64,000 bases of DNA from Brucella rhizosphaerae (GTDB lineage: Bacteria > Pseudomonadota > Alphaproteobacteria > Rhizobiales > Rhizobiaceae), in NCBI RefSeq assembly GCF_002252475.1, contig NZ_NNRK01000034.1, positions 806,001 through 870,000 of the forward strand. The letters are read 5' to 3'. How positions within the stretch are numbered: position 1 is the stretch's first letter; every line of letters begins with the position of its first letter. Under the pieces are notes generated by a model. That model saw only the letters and a list, made by a program, of their open reading frames with translations, was not told where the DNA came from and did not search any database. Below are positions 26,966-34,615 of this stretch, piece after piece. Both the position numbers and the translations under genes were made by a program.

Positions 26966-28225
26966 ATGAGGCGTGTCGTCATCACCGGTCTTGGTCTGGT
27001 GTCGCCGCTTGCTAGCGGTGTCGAAGAGACTTGGAAGCGTCTTATTGCCGGTCAAAGCGGTGCTCGCCGCGTCACGGAATTTGAAGTTGATGATCTGCCT
27101 TGCCAGATCGCCTGCCGCATTCCCCTTGGTGATGGCACCAATGGCACCTTCAATCCCGACCTCCACATGGAGCCGAAGGAACAGCGCAAGGTTGATCCGT
27201 TCATCGTTTATGCCGTTGGCGCTGCCGATCAGGCATTGGACGATGCCAACTGGCATCCTGAAAGCGATGAAGATCAGGTGCGCACAGGCGTTCTGATCGG
27301 TTCGGGCATCGGCGGTATCGAGGGTATCGTTGAGGCTGGCCTTACGCTGCGTGACAAAGGTCCGCGCCGCATTTCACCATTCTTCATCCCTGGTCGTCTG
27401 ATCAATCTGGCCTCTGGCCATGTTTCGATCAAGCACGGACTTCGCGGTCCAAATCATTCGGTCGTCACAGCTTGCGCAACCGGCACACACGCCATTGGCG
27501 ACGCTGCCCGTCTGATCGCTTTTGACGACGCAGACGTTATGGTCGCCGGTGGCACGGAATCGGCGGTCAGCCGCATTTCACTCGCAGGTTTTGCTGCGTG
27601 CAAGGCGCTTTCCACTAAGCGTAATGACGACCCGACCGCAGCTTCGCGCCCTTATGACACTGACCGCGATGGTTTCGTTATGGGTGAAGGCGCTGGCGTT
27701 GTCGTTCTTGAAGAGCTGGAACATGCTTTGGCGCGTGGCGCTAAGATCTATGCCGAAGTCATCGGCTACGGTCTGTCGGGTGATGCGTACCACATCACTG
27801 CGCCAACCGAGAGTGGTGAGGGCGCAGAACGCTGTATGATCGCCGCGATCAAGCGTGCGGAAATCACGCCTGACCAGATCGATTATATCAATGCCCATGG
27901 CACATCGACCATGGCGGATACGATTGAACTTGGTGCAGTCGAGCGCGTTATAGGCGATGCAGCCTCGAAGGTTTCGATGTCTTCAACCAAGTCGTCTATC
28001 GGTCACTTGCTGGGCGCTGCGGGCGCTGCGGAAGCGATCTTCTCGACGCTCGCAATTCGTGACAACATTGCGCCTGCGACGCTTAATCTGGACAATCCAG
28101 CGGTTGAAACCAAAATCGATCTGGTTCCGCACAAACCGCGCGAACGGAAGATTGACATTGTCCTGTCGAACTCTTTCGGCTTCGGCGGCACCAATGCTTC
28201 GCTGGTTCTGCGCCGTTATTCTTGA
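26966..28225 (+). CDS. fabF: 3-oxoacyl-ACP synthase II
   Basis: A 419-residue thiolase-fold condensing enzyme. The catalytic Cys is in VVTACATGTHAIG near residue 170, the two His are in NAHGTST and SSIGHLLGAAG, and FGFGGTNASLV is at the C-terminus. ATG 26966 is used because AAGGGG lies five bases upstream; a GTG at 26960 overlaps that site. Followed by mltG after a clear terminator. Confidence 0.97.
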   Translation: MRRVVITGLGLVSPLASGVEETWKRLIAGQSGARRVTEFEVDDLPCQIACRIPLGDGTNGTFNPDLHMEPKEQRKVDPFIVYAVGAADQALDDANWHPESDEDQVRTGVLIGSGIGGIEGIVEAGLTLRDKGPRRISPFFIPGRLINLASGHVSIKHGLRGPNHSVVTACATGTHAIGDAARLIAFDDADVMVAGGTESAVSRISLAGFAACKALSTKRNDDPTAASRPYDTDRDGFVMGEGAGVVVLEELEHALARGAKIYAEVIGYGLSGDAYHITAPTESGEGAERCMIAAIKRAEITPDQIDYINAHGTSTMADTIELGAVERVIGDAASKVSMSSTKSSIGHLLGAAGAAEAIFSTLAIRDNIAPATLNLDNPAVETKIDLVPHKPRERKIDIVLSNSFGFGGTNASLVLRRYS

Positions 28226-28255
28226 GCGATTGAGCTTTAAAAAACGGATCTGTTC

Positions 28256-28283
28256 AAAAACGCGGGGATTTCTCCGCGTTTTT
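28256..28283 (+). terminator. Terminator of fabF
   Basis: Arms AAAAACGCGG and CCGCGTTTTT around an 8-nt loop, ending in a five-T run, 31 bp after the fabF stop. Confidence 0.92.
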
Positions 28284-28396
28284 GCCAAAATATAACCCAA
28301 TGCGATGTTTAAACTTGCTAATTGCGTTTAGTGTGATCAGACAGAATTGTTTGATTTGTATGCCCTTTCGCACGGGTTTCAGGACGAGGTGATGGT

Positions 28397-29587
28397 GTGA
28401 GTTCAGAAGAAAAGCCCGGAACCAATCCTGCTGAGCAGCAGCCGCAAGCTGCAGCCACGCCCGAGCAAGCCGCGGCAAGCAAGCCCTTCGTGCCAAAATC
28501 TGCCTCTGAAGCTCTGCGTCCGGAACCGGGTACGCCACCGCCGCGTAAGCGTTCACGTCATGCGCGCAGCCAGATCGTCGTCTTCATGAACTTCATGCTG
28601 TCGCTGATCGTGCTGGTATTGTTGGGCGCTTCGGCGCTGTTTTACTTCGGGAAAGTTCAGTTCGATTCCAAGGGTCCGCTGACGGCTGAAACGACGTTCC
28701 TCGTCAAGCGTGGAGCAGGTGTTTCGGAAGTCTCCAACAGCCTTGAAGGTCGCGAAATTGTCAGTGATGCGCGTATTTTCCGCTACGGCATGCGCGCTTA
28801 CGGTCATGAGAACGATCTGAAGGCAGGCGAATATGCGATTCCCGCCGGTGCGACTATGCGCGATGTGATGGAGCTCCTCATCAGCGGCAAGTCGATCATG
28901 TATCCGCTGACCATTCCTGAAGGTCTGACCGTCAAGCAGGTATTTGACCGCATTTCGGTCGATCCAACTCTGCTTGGTGACATGCCAAAAGATATGCCGC
29001 CAGAAGGTGGATTGTTTACAGATACGCTCAATTTCACGCGCGGAACGACGCGTGAGGAGATCATCAACCGCATGATCTCCTCGCAGCAGAAACTGATCGA
29101 TGACACATGGGCGAAACGCCGAGCTGACCTGCCGGTCAAGGACAAGAATGAATTTGTGACGCTGGCGTCGATCGTCGAGAAGGAAACAGGCATTGCATCG
29201 GAGCGTCCGCATGTGGCGTCCGTCTTCGTGAATCGTCTCAACAAGGGTATGCGCATCCAGTCCGACCCGACTATCATTTATGGTCTGTTCGGCGGTGCGG
29301 GCAAGCCATCCGACCGTCCGATCTTCAAGTCGGACATCGAAAAGCCAACGCCATACAACACTTATGTCATCAACGGCCTGCCGCCGACACCGATTGCCAA
29401 TCCGGGACGGGCAGCGCTCGAGGCCGTGGCCAATCCACTTGATACGGAAGATCTGTACTTCGTGGCAGATGGTACCGGCGGTCACGTCTTCTCCAAAACC
29501 TTGGCCGAACACAATGCCAATGTGCGTAAATGGCGCGCGGTTGAGCAGGAAAAGAACCAGCTACAGCAGCAAAATACCGCCCAATAA
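28397..29587 (+). CDS. mltG: Endolytic transglycosylase MltG
   Basis: A 396-residue YceG-family enzyme that cuts nascent glycan strands in the periplasm. The cytoplasmic Pro/Ala-rich N-terminus is followed by one transmembrane helix (about 58-81, VVFMNFMLSLIVLVLLGASA), a LysM-like subdomain, and the catalytic region LASIVEKETGIASERP with its Glu near 262. The C-terminal PTPIANPGRAAL is typical. GTG start with GACGAGGTG upstream. The neighbours fabF and yicC are the usual ones in this order. Confidence 0.95.
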   Translation: MSSEEKPGTNPAEQQPQAAATPEQAAASKPFVPKSASEALRPEPGTPPPRKRSRHARSQIVVFMNFMLSLIVLVLLGASALFYFGKVQFDSKGPLTAETTFLVKRGAGVSEVSNSLEGREIVSDARIFRYGMRAYGHENDLKAGEYAIPAGATMRDVMELLISGKSIMYPLTIPEGLTVKQVFDRISVDPTLLGDMPKDMPPEGGLFTDTLNFTRGTTREEIINRMISSQQKLIDDTWAKRRADLPVKDKNEFVTLASIVEKETGIASERPHVASVFVNRLNKGMRIQSDPTIIYGLFGGAGKPSDRPIFKSDIEKPTPYNTYVINGLPPTPIANPGRAALEAVANPLDTEDLYFVADGTGGHVFSKTLAEHNANVRKWRAVEQEKNQLQQQNTAQ

Positions 29588-29633
29588 TTGGGCGGTTTCC
29601 CGATTTGTGAATGCCTAAAAAAGGAATGTAAGC

Positions 29634-30533
29634 ATGGCGCTCCAGAGCATGACAGGATTTGCGCGCCACGCGATGCAGTATGGCGCGGCTGATAGTGAAG
29701 CGCGTATCGTGTGGGAAGTACGCTCTGTGAACGGCAAGGGGCTGGATTTGCGCCTGCGTCTGCCGCAAGGCCTGGAAGGCGCTGAGCATGCCGTTCGGTC
29801 GCTTCTGGCGCGCTATTTTTCGCGTGGCAATTTTCAGGCTAGTCTCAATATTGAGCGCTCAGAAGCACAGGCTGGCTTTGTAATTAATCAAGCCATGCTC
29901 GATGAAGTGCTGAAGCTAGGCGCAGAATTGCAAGCCAGACACGGCCTTGCACCGGCAAGTGTCGATGGTGTTCTGTCGTTGCGCGGCATTATCGATCAGG
30001 CACAGGTGTCGGAAGACGACAATGCGCGCGCTGGCCTTGAGGCTGCAATTATCGCGGCGTTTGAAGCTTCACTCAAGGCAATCACCGACGCCCGATCGCA
30101 TGAAGGTCAGTCACTTTTCACTATTCTGTCCGGTCATGTCGATGCAATTGAGCGGCTGACACTGGCGGCGCGGAATGATCCGTCGCGCAGCGTTGAAGCG
30201 ATCCGCACCCGATTGGCAGGACAGGTATCGTTGTTGATGGATACGGGGCGCGATCTTGATGAGACGCGGCTTTATCAGGAAGCGGCATTCCTGGCGACCA
30301 AAGCGGACATTCAGGAAGAGCTGGATCGGCTGGAAACGCATGTGACATCTGCGCGCAAGCTGCTTGCAGATGGCGGACCGATTGGGCGCAAGCTTGACTT
30401 TCTTTCACAGGAATTTAATCGCGAAGCGAATACATTGTGTTCGAAATCGAATGCAGCATCGATTACGGCAATCGGCCTTGAGCTGAAGGCAGTCGTTGAT
30501 CAGTTTCGCGAACAGGTACAGAATCTGGAGTAA
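29634..30533 (+). CDS. yicC: YicC/YloC family endoribonuclease
   Basis: A 299-residue protein with N-terminal MTGFARHAMQY and VNGKGLDLRLRLP (YicC_N) and the C-terminal DUF1732 segment DFLSQEFNREANTLCSKS. E. coli YicC is reported to be a small-RNA-degrading endoribonuclease; earlier it was known only as a stress-induced protein. gmk starts six bases after its stop, a conserved pairing. Confidence 0.92.
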   Translation: MALQSMTGFARHAMQYGAADSEARIVWEVRSVNGKGLDLRLRLPQGLEGAEHAVRSLLARYFSRGNFQASLNIERSEAQAGFVINQAMLDEVLKLGAELQARHGLAPASVDGVLSLRGIIDQAQVSEDDNARAGLEAAIIAAFEASLKAITDARSHEGQSLFTILSGHVDAIERLTLAARNDPSRSVEAIRTRLAGQVSLLMDTGRDLDETRLYQEAAFLATKADIQEELDRLETHVTSARKLLADGGPIGRKLDFLSQEFNREANTLCSKSNAASITAIGLELKAVVDQFREQVQNLE

Positions 30534-30539
30534 CGGAAA

Positions 30540-31202
30540 ATGGCCATCTCTTCGGTTGAACATGGCATTGCACGCAGAGGCCTTATGGTGGTCATCTCTT
30601 CGCCTTCGGGCGCGGGGAAATCCACAATTGCGCGGCAGTTGCTCAACGATCCGGATATGAAGCTTTCGCTGTCAATTTCCGTTACGACACGCGAACGCCG
30701 CCCGAGCGAAATCAATGGCGTGCATTATCACTTCATCACCAAACGTGAATTCGAGCGGCTGCGCGACAATGACCAGCTGATCGAATGGGCGGAAGTGCAT
30801 GGCAATTTCTACGGCACGCTGCGTCAGACGGCTGAGGAAGCACTTGCCGATGGTCAGGACATGTTGTTCGATATCGACTGGCAGGGCGCTGAACAGTTGC
30901 AGGCCAAGATGCCTGCCGACGTTGTTTCGATCTTCATTCTACCGCCGACCATGCGCGAATTGCAAAACCGTCTCAACCGCCGCGCGGAAGATACGGCGGA
31001 CGTGATCGAAACACGGTTGCAAAATGCGCGTTTTGAAATCCAGAAATGGGTGAAGTACGACTATATCGTCATCAATGAAGACCTTGAGCGTTCCTATGCA
31101 GGCATCAAGGGTATCATTGTTGCCGAACGCCTGCGCCGCGACCGTCGTCCGGGTCTCTTTGATTTCGTCACCGGACTTCTGGAAGAAAACCCTGCGGCTT
31201 AA
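30540..31202 (+). CDS. gmk: Guanylate kinase
   Basis: A 220-residue P-loop kinase converting GMP to GDP. P-loop [18 protein letters not shown]-binding [19 protein letters not shown], and the lid region with [16 protein letters not shown]. Full length. The last codons run straight into a copy of the dispersed repeat. Confidence 0.97.
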   Translation: MAISSVEHGIARRGLMVVISSPSGAGKSTIARQLLNDPDMKLSLSISVTTRERRPSEINGVHYHFITKREFERLRDNDQLIEWAEVHGNFYGTLRQTAEEALADGQDMLFDIDWQGAEQLQAKMPADVVSIFILPPTMRELQNRLNRRAEDTADVIETRLQNARFEIQKWVKYDYIVINEDLERSYAGIKGIIVAERLRRDRRPGLFDFVTGLLEENPAA

Positions 31203-31304
31203 AGCATCTGAGCCAAAAGTGCGAAGCGATTTTGCGTAGGATAATGCTGAAAAACAAATAGATAGAGCGGTTCCAACTGTTCAGTCTTAGCTGGAGCCGC
31301 TATC
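31203..31304 (+). repeat. Dispersed intergenic palindromic repeat, copy 2
   Basis: Core CCAAAAGTGCGAAGCGATTT then GGATAATGCTGAAAAACAAA, followed by a terminal hairpin with arms AGCGGTTCCA (31266-31275) and TGGAGCCGCT (31292-31301). It begins at the gmk stop and may serve as its 3' structure. Confidence 0.85.
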
Positions 31305-31324
31305 AAAGTGGGGAGGGCGGGGAT

Positions 31325-32077
31325 TTGAGGCCAGTCGTTATTGTTACAGGTGGCAGCAGAGGCATTGGCGCTGCCACTGCAAGCCTCTTTGCCCGCGAAG
31401 GTTATGATGTCTGCATCAGTTATCTAAGCGATGCAGGCGCAGCGCTTAGCATCGTAAAAACCTGCGAGGGTTTTGGGGCGAAAGCAATTGCCGTTCAGAG
31501 TGATGTGGCGAACCGCCAAGACGTTGAAGCATTGTTTTTGGCCTGCGATGAGGCACTCGGGCCAGTTTCCTGCCTTGTGAATAATGCGGGCGTCATCGGA
31601 CAGAATACCCGCATCCAGGGGCTTCAGGACGATGCACTCGAGCAGACCTTCAGAACCAATGTTTTTGGGTTGTTGTATTGCACGCAGGAAGCGACGCGCC
31701 GCATGTCGACCATTGATGGTGGTGCTGGCGGAACGATTATCAATATCTCATCTGTGGCGGCGGTTTTGGGAAGTCCGGGCGAGTACGTGCATTATGCTGC
31801 ATCGAAAGGTGCTGTTGAAACTATCTCGATAGGGGCGGGAAAAGAGCTGGCATCGGAAGGTATCCGCGTGAATGCCATTCGGGTCGGAACAACCAATACG
31901 TCCATTCATGCATTGAGCGGAAACCCGGATCGACCAGCAAAGATCGCCGCAATGACACCCATGGGGCGAATTGCCGAGCCGGAAGATATCGCGCAAACAG
32001 CTCTCTGGCTGGCTTCTGATAAATCAGGATTCGTAACTGGAACCGTTGTTACAGTTGCGGGTGGCTTAAGCGCTTAA
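31325..32077 (+). CDS. SDR family oxidoreductase
   Basis: A 250-residue short-chain dehydrogenase: TGGSRGIGAAT cofactor loop, NNAGVIG, Ser in NISSVAAVLG, and the active-site motif YAASKGA preceded by EYVH. Substrate unknown. The start is TTG at 31325; no in-frame ATG occurs before the cofactor motif, and a purine-rich GGGGAGGGCGGGG precedes it. It opens the accessory stretch between gmk and tldD. Confidence 0.85.
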   Translation: MRPVVIVTGGSRGIGAATASLFAREGYDVCISYLSDAGAALSIVKTCEGFGAKAIAVQSDVANRQDVEALFLACDEALGPVSCLVNNAGVIGQNTRIQGLQDDALEQTFRTNVFGLLYCTQEATRRMSTIDGGAGGTIINISSVAAVLGSPGEYVHYAASKGAVETISIGAGKELASEGIRVNAIRVGTTNTSIHALSGNPDRPAKIAAMTPMGRIAEPEDIAQTALWLASDKSGFVTGTVVTVAGGLSA

Positions 32078-32138
32078 TTTCGCTGATAATATCCGCTGAT
32101 GTTGTCGCCGGTAACTTCTGGTCACAACTGGATGGGTC

Positions 32139-32858
32139 TTGGGGCATTTCGAGAAGAACGGCCCCACAAGTTTCTGGAAAGTTATAGAAGCCGTGTCTTT
32201 CGTAAGTCTTCCCGCCAAGCACTGGTCTGTTGTCGAACTCCTGCATAAAACGGTCAAAAACCCGAACATCCATGTGCGAGGAAAACATAGCTATTACAGC
32301 AATGCATGGACGGGCTCATTTGAGGACAGCGTCGTTCGTTACTTGTACGGTGACGAATACAGCCTGAATGCCTGGCAATCCCAATGGCCAGTCGACCAGC
32401 TTTATATTGGTGACTACGTTTGTATTGGGGCAGAAGCTGTCATTCTGATGGGTGGAAATCACACGCACCGCACAGATTGGTTCAGTCTGTATCCATTTCC
32501 CGACGTGATTCTGGATGCATATAAAGGCAAGGGTGACACCCATATCGGCGATGGCGCGTGGATTGGAATGCGCGCGATGATCATGCCGGGGATTACAATT
32601 GGGGAAGGCTCTATCATTGCGTCCGGCGCAATCGTTACCAAAGATGTTGCGCCTTATGAAATCGTTGCGGGTAATCCCGCTGTTCCTATTCGGTCTCGTT
32701 TTCCGGTGGCTATCGTTGATGCCCTTGTTAATCTGGAAATTTATAAGTGGAGTGAGACAAAATTTGAAGCAATGAGAGCGTTTCTTTGTGCCGATGACAT
32801 TGATGCACTTGTCGCAGCTTCAACGAAGTATGACGAGGCTCTTCGCGTTATGGAGTAG
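32139..32858 (+). CDS. CatB-related hexapeptide-repeat O-acetyltransferase
   Basis: A 239-residue left-handed beta-helix acetyltransferase resembling type B chloramphenicol/streptogramin (Vat, CatB) acetyltransferases. KNPNIHVRGKHSYYSNAW leads into the hexapeptide turns IGDYVCIGAEAVILMGGNH, with a His-rich loop NHTHRTDWFSLYPF where the family has its catalytic His. It continues with GDGAWIGMRAMIMPGITIG and closes with IVAGNPAVPIR. The N-terminus is about 25 residues longer than in typical CatB proteins, and the only available start is TTG 32139. True substrate unknown; antibiotic inactivation is possible but not shown. Confidence 0.8.
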   Translation: MGHFEKNGPTSFWKVIEAVSFVSLPAKHWSVVELLHKTVKNPNIHVRGKHSYYSNAWTGSFEDSVVRYLYGDEYSLNAWQSQWPVDQLYIGDYVCIGAEAVILMGGNHTHRTDWFSLYPFPDVILDAYKGKGDTHIGDGAWIGMRAMIMPGITIGEGSIIASGAIVTKDVAPYEIVAGNPAVPIRSRFPVAIVDALVNLEIYKWSETKFEAMRAFLCADDIDALVAASTKYDEALRVME

Positions 32859-32910
32859 ACTTTTTAATAGAATCAGTCTGTTCGTGTTGTTTATGGATCG
32901 TTTCAAGCTA

Positions 32911-33486
32911 TCAAAAGCTCTCATGAAAACGTTGTTCGTCAAGCATCGTTGCTACACAATCGGACAATAGTGTCACGTGATGATGAGCGCGAATAAGACC
33001 TTCGATATCTACTTCGACTTCTGGAAAGACTTTACGATTTAACGCTTCTGGATAACGAAAATTTTCACCGTTTGGATCGGCTTTGTTAAGGTGCACAATA
33101 ATTTTGTGACAGTGAATACTCCATTGTTCATCGCTTACACCATTGTCTTTGAGGACTTTTAGAAGTTCATCATATAGCGTCAAGAGATTATGTCCCTCTG
33201 CTTTAACAGCTTGGATACCACTATCAGAAAATCCAAGTAAAGTTTCTTTGAGCGCCAATTCCATACTGTGTCTGGCTAAATAGAAAAGTGGAATGGTGAC
33301 GCATTGGTTTCTAATGGGATTTTCAAGCATATGGCGTGCCATCACCTCAAATGCTCGATGATAGGCATGAACGTAATTTCCCCATGACTGACCAAAGCGG
33401 TTGTGTTGATTGTTGATCGAAAGAAAACGTTTAAAACTTAAGGGGAGATCAAAATTCTCTTGGTTGATGATTTCATCGTATTTCAT
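32911..33486 (-). CDS. HEPN-like hypothetical protein, A+T-rich
   Basis: 191 residues, mostly helical. The stretch FYLARHSMELALKETLL (Arg72-His73), GHNLLTLYDELLK (99-110) and NFRYPE (142-147) has the pattern of a HEPN-like family. I cannot see the classical R-x4-6-H ribonuclease motif (nearest is Arg166-Ala-His-His-His), so RNase activity is uncertain. The gene is visibly richer in A+T (roughly 60%) than its neighbours. The ATG lies one base after the stop of the barstar gene, so translation is coupled. Family assignment is from pattern recognition, not a search. Confidence 0.65.
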   Translation of the reverse strand: MKYDEIINQENFDLPLSFKRFLSINNQHNRFGQSWGNYVHAYHRAFEVMARHMLENPIRNQCVTIPLFYLARHSMELALKETLLGFSDSGIQAVKAEGHNLLTLYDELLKVLKDNGVSDEQWSIHCHKIIVHLNKADPNGENFRYPEALNRKVFPEVEVDIEGLIRAHHHVTLLSDCVATMLDEQRFHESF

Positions 33487-33487
33487 T

Positions 33488-33781
33488 CTACTGTTCCAGC
33501 CTGATCTTCACGCGAACCGTATCGGCCGCTAATTGCCGAAATGCTTCCAGAAATGGTTTGCCGCCGAGGGTCTTCAGCTCGCTCAGGGCTTCGGCATTTT
33601 TGAACACCAGTTCGCATTCGCCGGGCGAGCCGGGGCCACCCCACTGCACACCATCCCAGAATGAATCGAGGGTATAACCGAAGGATTCAGGATCCAGCAC
33701 GGGCACCGTGTCGAGATATCGCTGCCAAAGCTCGTTGGGGGATTGTATTCCGGAGCAGTCAATCTCATAGACCGGCAGCAT
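33488..33781 (-). CDS. Barstar family protein (ribonuclease inhibitor fold)
   Basis: A 97-residue protein that aligns over its full length with Bacillus barstar. YEIDCSGIQSPNELWQRYLD corresponds to strand 1/helix 1, and FGYTLDSFWDGVQW corresponds to the barnase-binding YGENLDALWDCL, with both key Asp residues kept; FLEAFRQLAADTVRVKIRL is the last helix and strand. Barstars neutralise secreted or polymorphic-toxin RNases. The start ATG shares one base with the stop of a 48-residue membrane-protein ORF, and the next gene (HEPN-like) begins one base after its stop. No barnase-type gene is visible nearby. Confidence 0.85.
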   Translation of the reverse strand: MLPVYEIDCSGIQSPNELWQRYLDTVPVLDPESFGYTLDSFWDGVQWGGPGSPGECELVFKNAEALSELKTLGGKPFLEAFRQLAADTVRVKIRLEQ

Positions 33782-33927
33782 CAGTCGACCAGAATGAGAA
33801 TTGCGTCTACGACAGCGAGTGTGAAGAGCAGGGCGATCATGCTGACGGCTGCAATGACCATCATGCGCTTTTGCCGGGAGCGTTTTTGAGGCTGCTTTCC
33901 GCTCCAGTCATATGGCGTCTCAGGCAT
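33781..33927 (-). CDS. Small one-pass membrane protein (48 aa), first gene of barstar unit
   Basis: A short ORF that begins with MPETPYDWSGKQPQKRSRQK, a basic cytoplasmic-looking head, followed by one hydrophobic helix VIAAVSMIALLFTLAVVDAI and LILVD. A strong ribosome site (GGAGGAG, six bases upstream) and the 1-nt overlap of its TGA with the barstar ATG support that it is real. No family recognised. Confidence 0.7.
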   Translation of the reverse strand: MPETPYDWSGKQPQKRSRQKRMMVIAAVSMIALLFTLAVVDAILILVD

Positions 33928-34030
33928 TATCTCCTCCGACGGGTTATTTCCTTTGAGTTTGCACTTTACACGTTCTGGATTGCAATAGGATTGCCTTCGC
34001 TATGCATGATTTCGACATGGGCGATGATAT

Positions 34031-34606
34031 TTATGCAGGTTTTCCGGATCGTATGAATGCCTTCTCACTGGCCTTCTTGATGGAATGAAGGATTCGGTTC
34101 CGGATCAGGCCGCTGACAGGTCGGATCAGATACCAGTATGGCAGAAAACGGAGATGGCTGGCACGATCGGGGCAGAATACACGCGTCTCGGTGACAAGAC
34201 GCGTTTTCCCGCCTTGTTCGGATACGGTGAAGGTCAGTGCCAGCTTTGCAACGCCCGGTGTGCTGAAAGCCAGATAGGCTTCAGCGTTTTCGATTTGGAA
34301 GAGGCCGAAATCAGCCTTCCAGAATTGCCCTATAAGCCCATAAACCAGCGCCCGACCGGGTTCATGTTCAAGCAAGGTAAACTCATGCAGACCGAAGGGT
34401 TGTGTAACAGAGCTTTCGCGCCCGCGCAGACGTGCGATTGCTCGCATTGGCAATTCTCGCAAGCCTATCATGCTGCGGAAAAACGCGTCTGTTTCAGGCC
34501 GATAAGCAATGGCTGCCAGCAAAACGGCATCGGGCGAGGTGTTCACATCGCAGCCATGGACTTCGTTGAAGCCATAATCTGGTAGGTACTTTTCGATCAG
34601 CTGCAT
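34031..34606 (-). CDS. Hypothetical protein, SRPBCC/DUF2867-like
   Basis: 191 residues. It begins with MQLIEKYLPDYGFNEVHG, then FFRSMIGLRELPMRAIARL, a FTLLEHEPGRALVYGLIGQFW strand pair and TFTVSEQGGKTRLVTETRVF, a pattern seen in START-like proteins that bind small hydrophobic molecules. A basic C-terminal helix ends it. It begins nine bases after the tldD stop on the same strand and is probably co-transcribed with tldD. Function unknown. Confidence 0.7.
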   Translation of the reverse strand: MQLIEKYLPDYGFNEVHGCDVNTSPDAVLLAAIAYRPETDAFFRSMIGLRELPMRAIARLRGRESSVTQPFGLHEFTLLEHEPGRALVYGLIGQFWKADFGLFQIENAEAYLAFSTPGVAKLALTFTVSEQGGKTRLVTETRVFCPDRASHLRFLPYWYLIRPVSGLIRNRILHSIKKASEKAFIRSGKPA

Positions 34607-34615
34607 GGCGGAATT

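Noticed and set aside
28553-29512. 319-residue open frame antisense to mltG
   Set aside because: Same reason; no homology and no expression signals.
31203-34606. Genomic island or prophage
   Set aside because: The stretch is accessory in character but has no integrase, transposase, tRNA or direct-repeat boundary that I could find.
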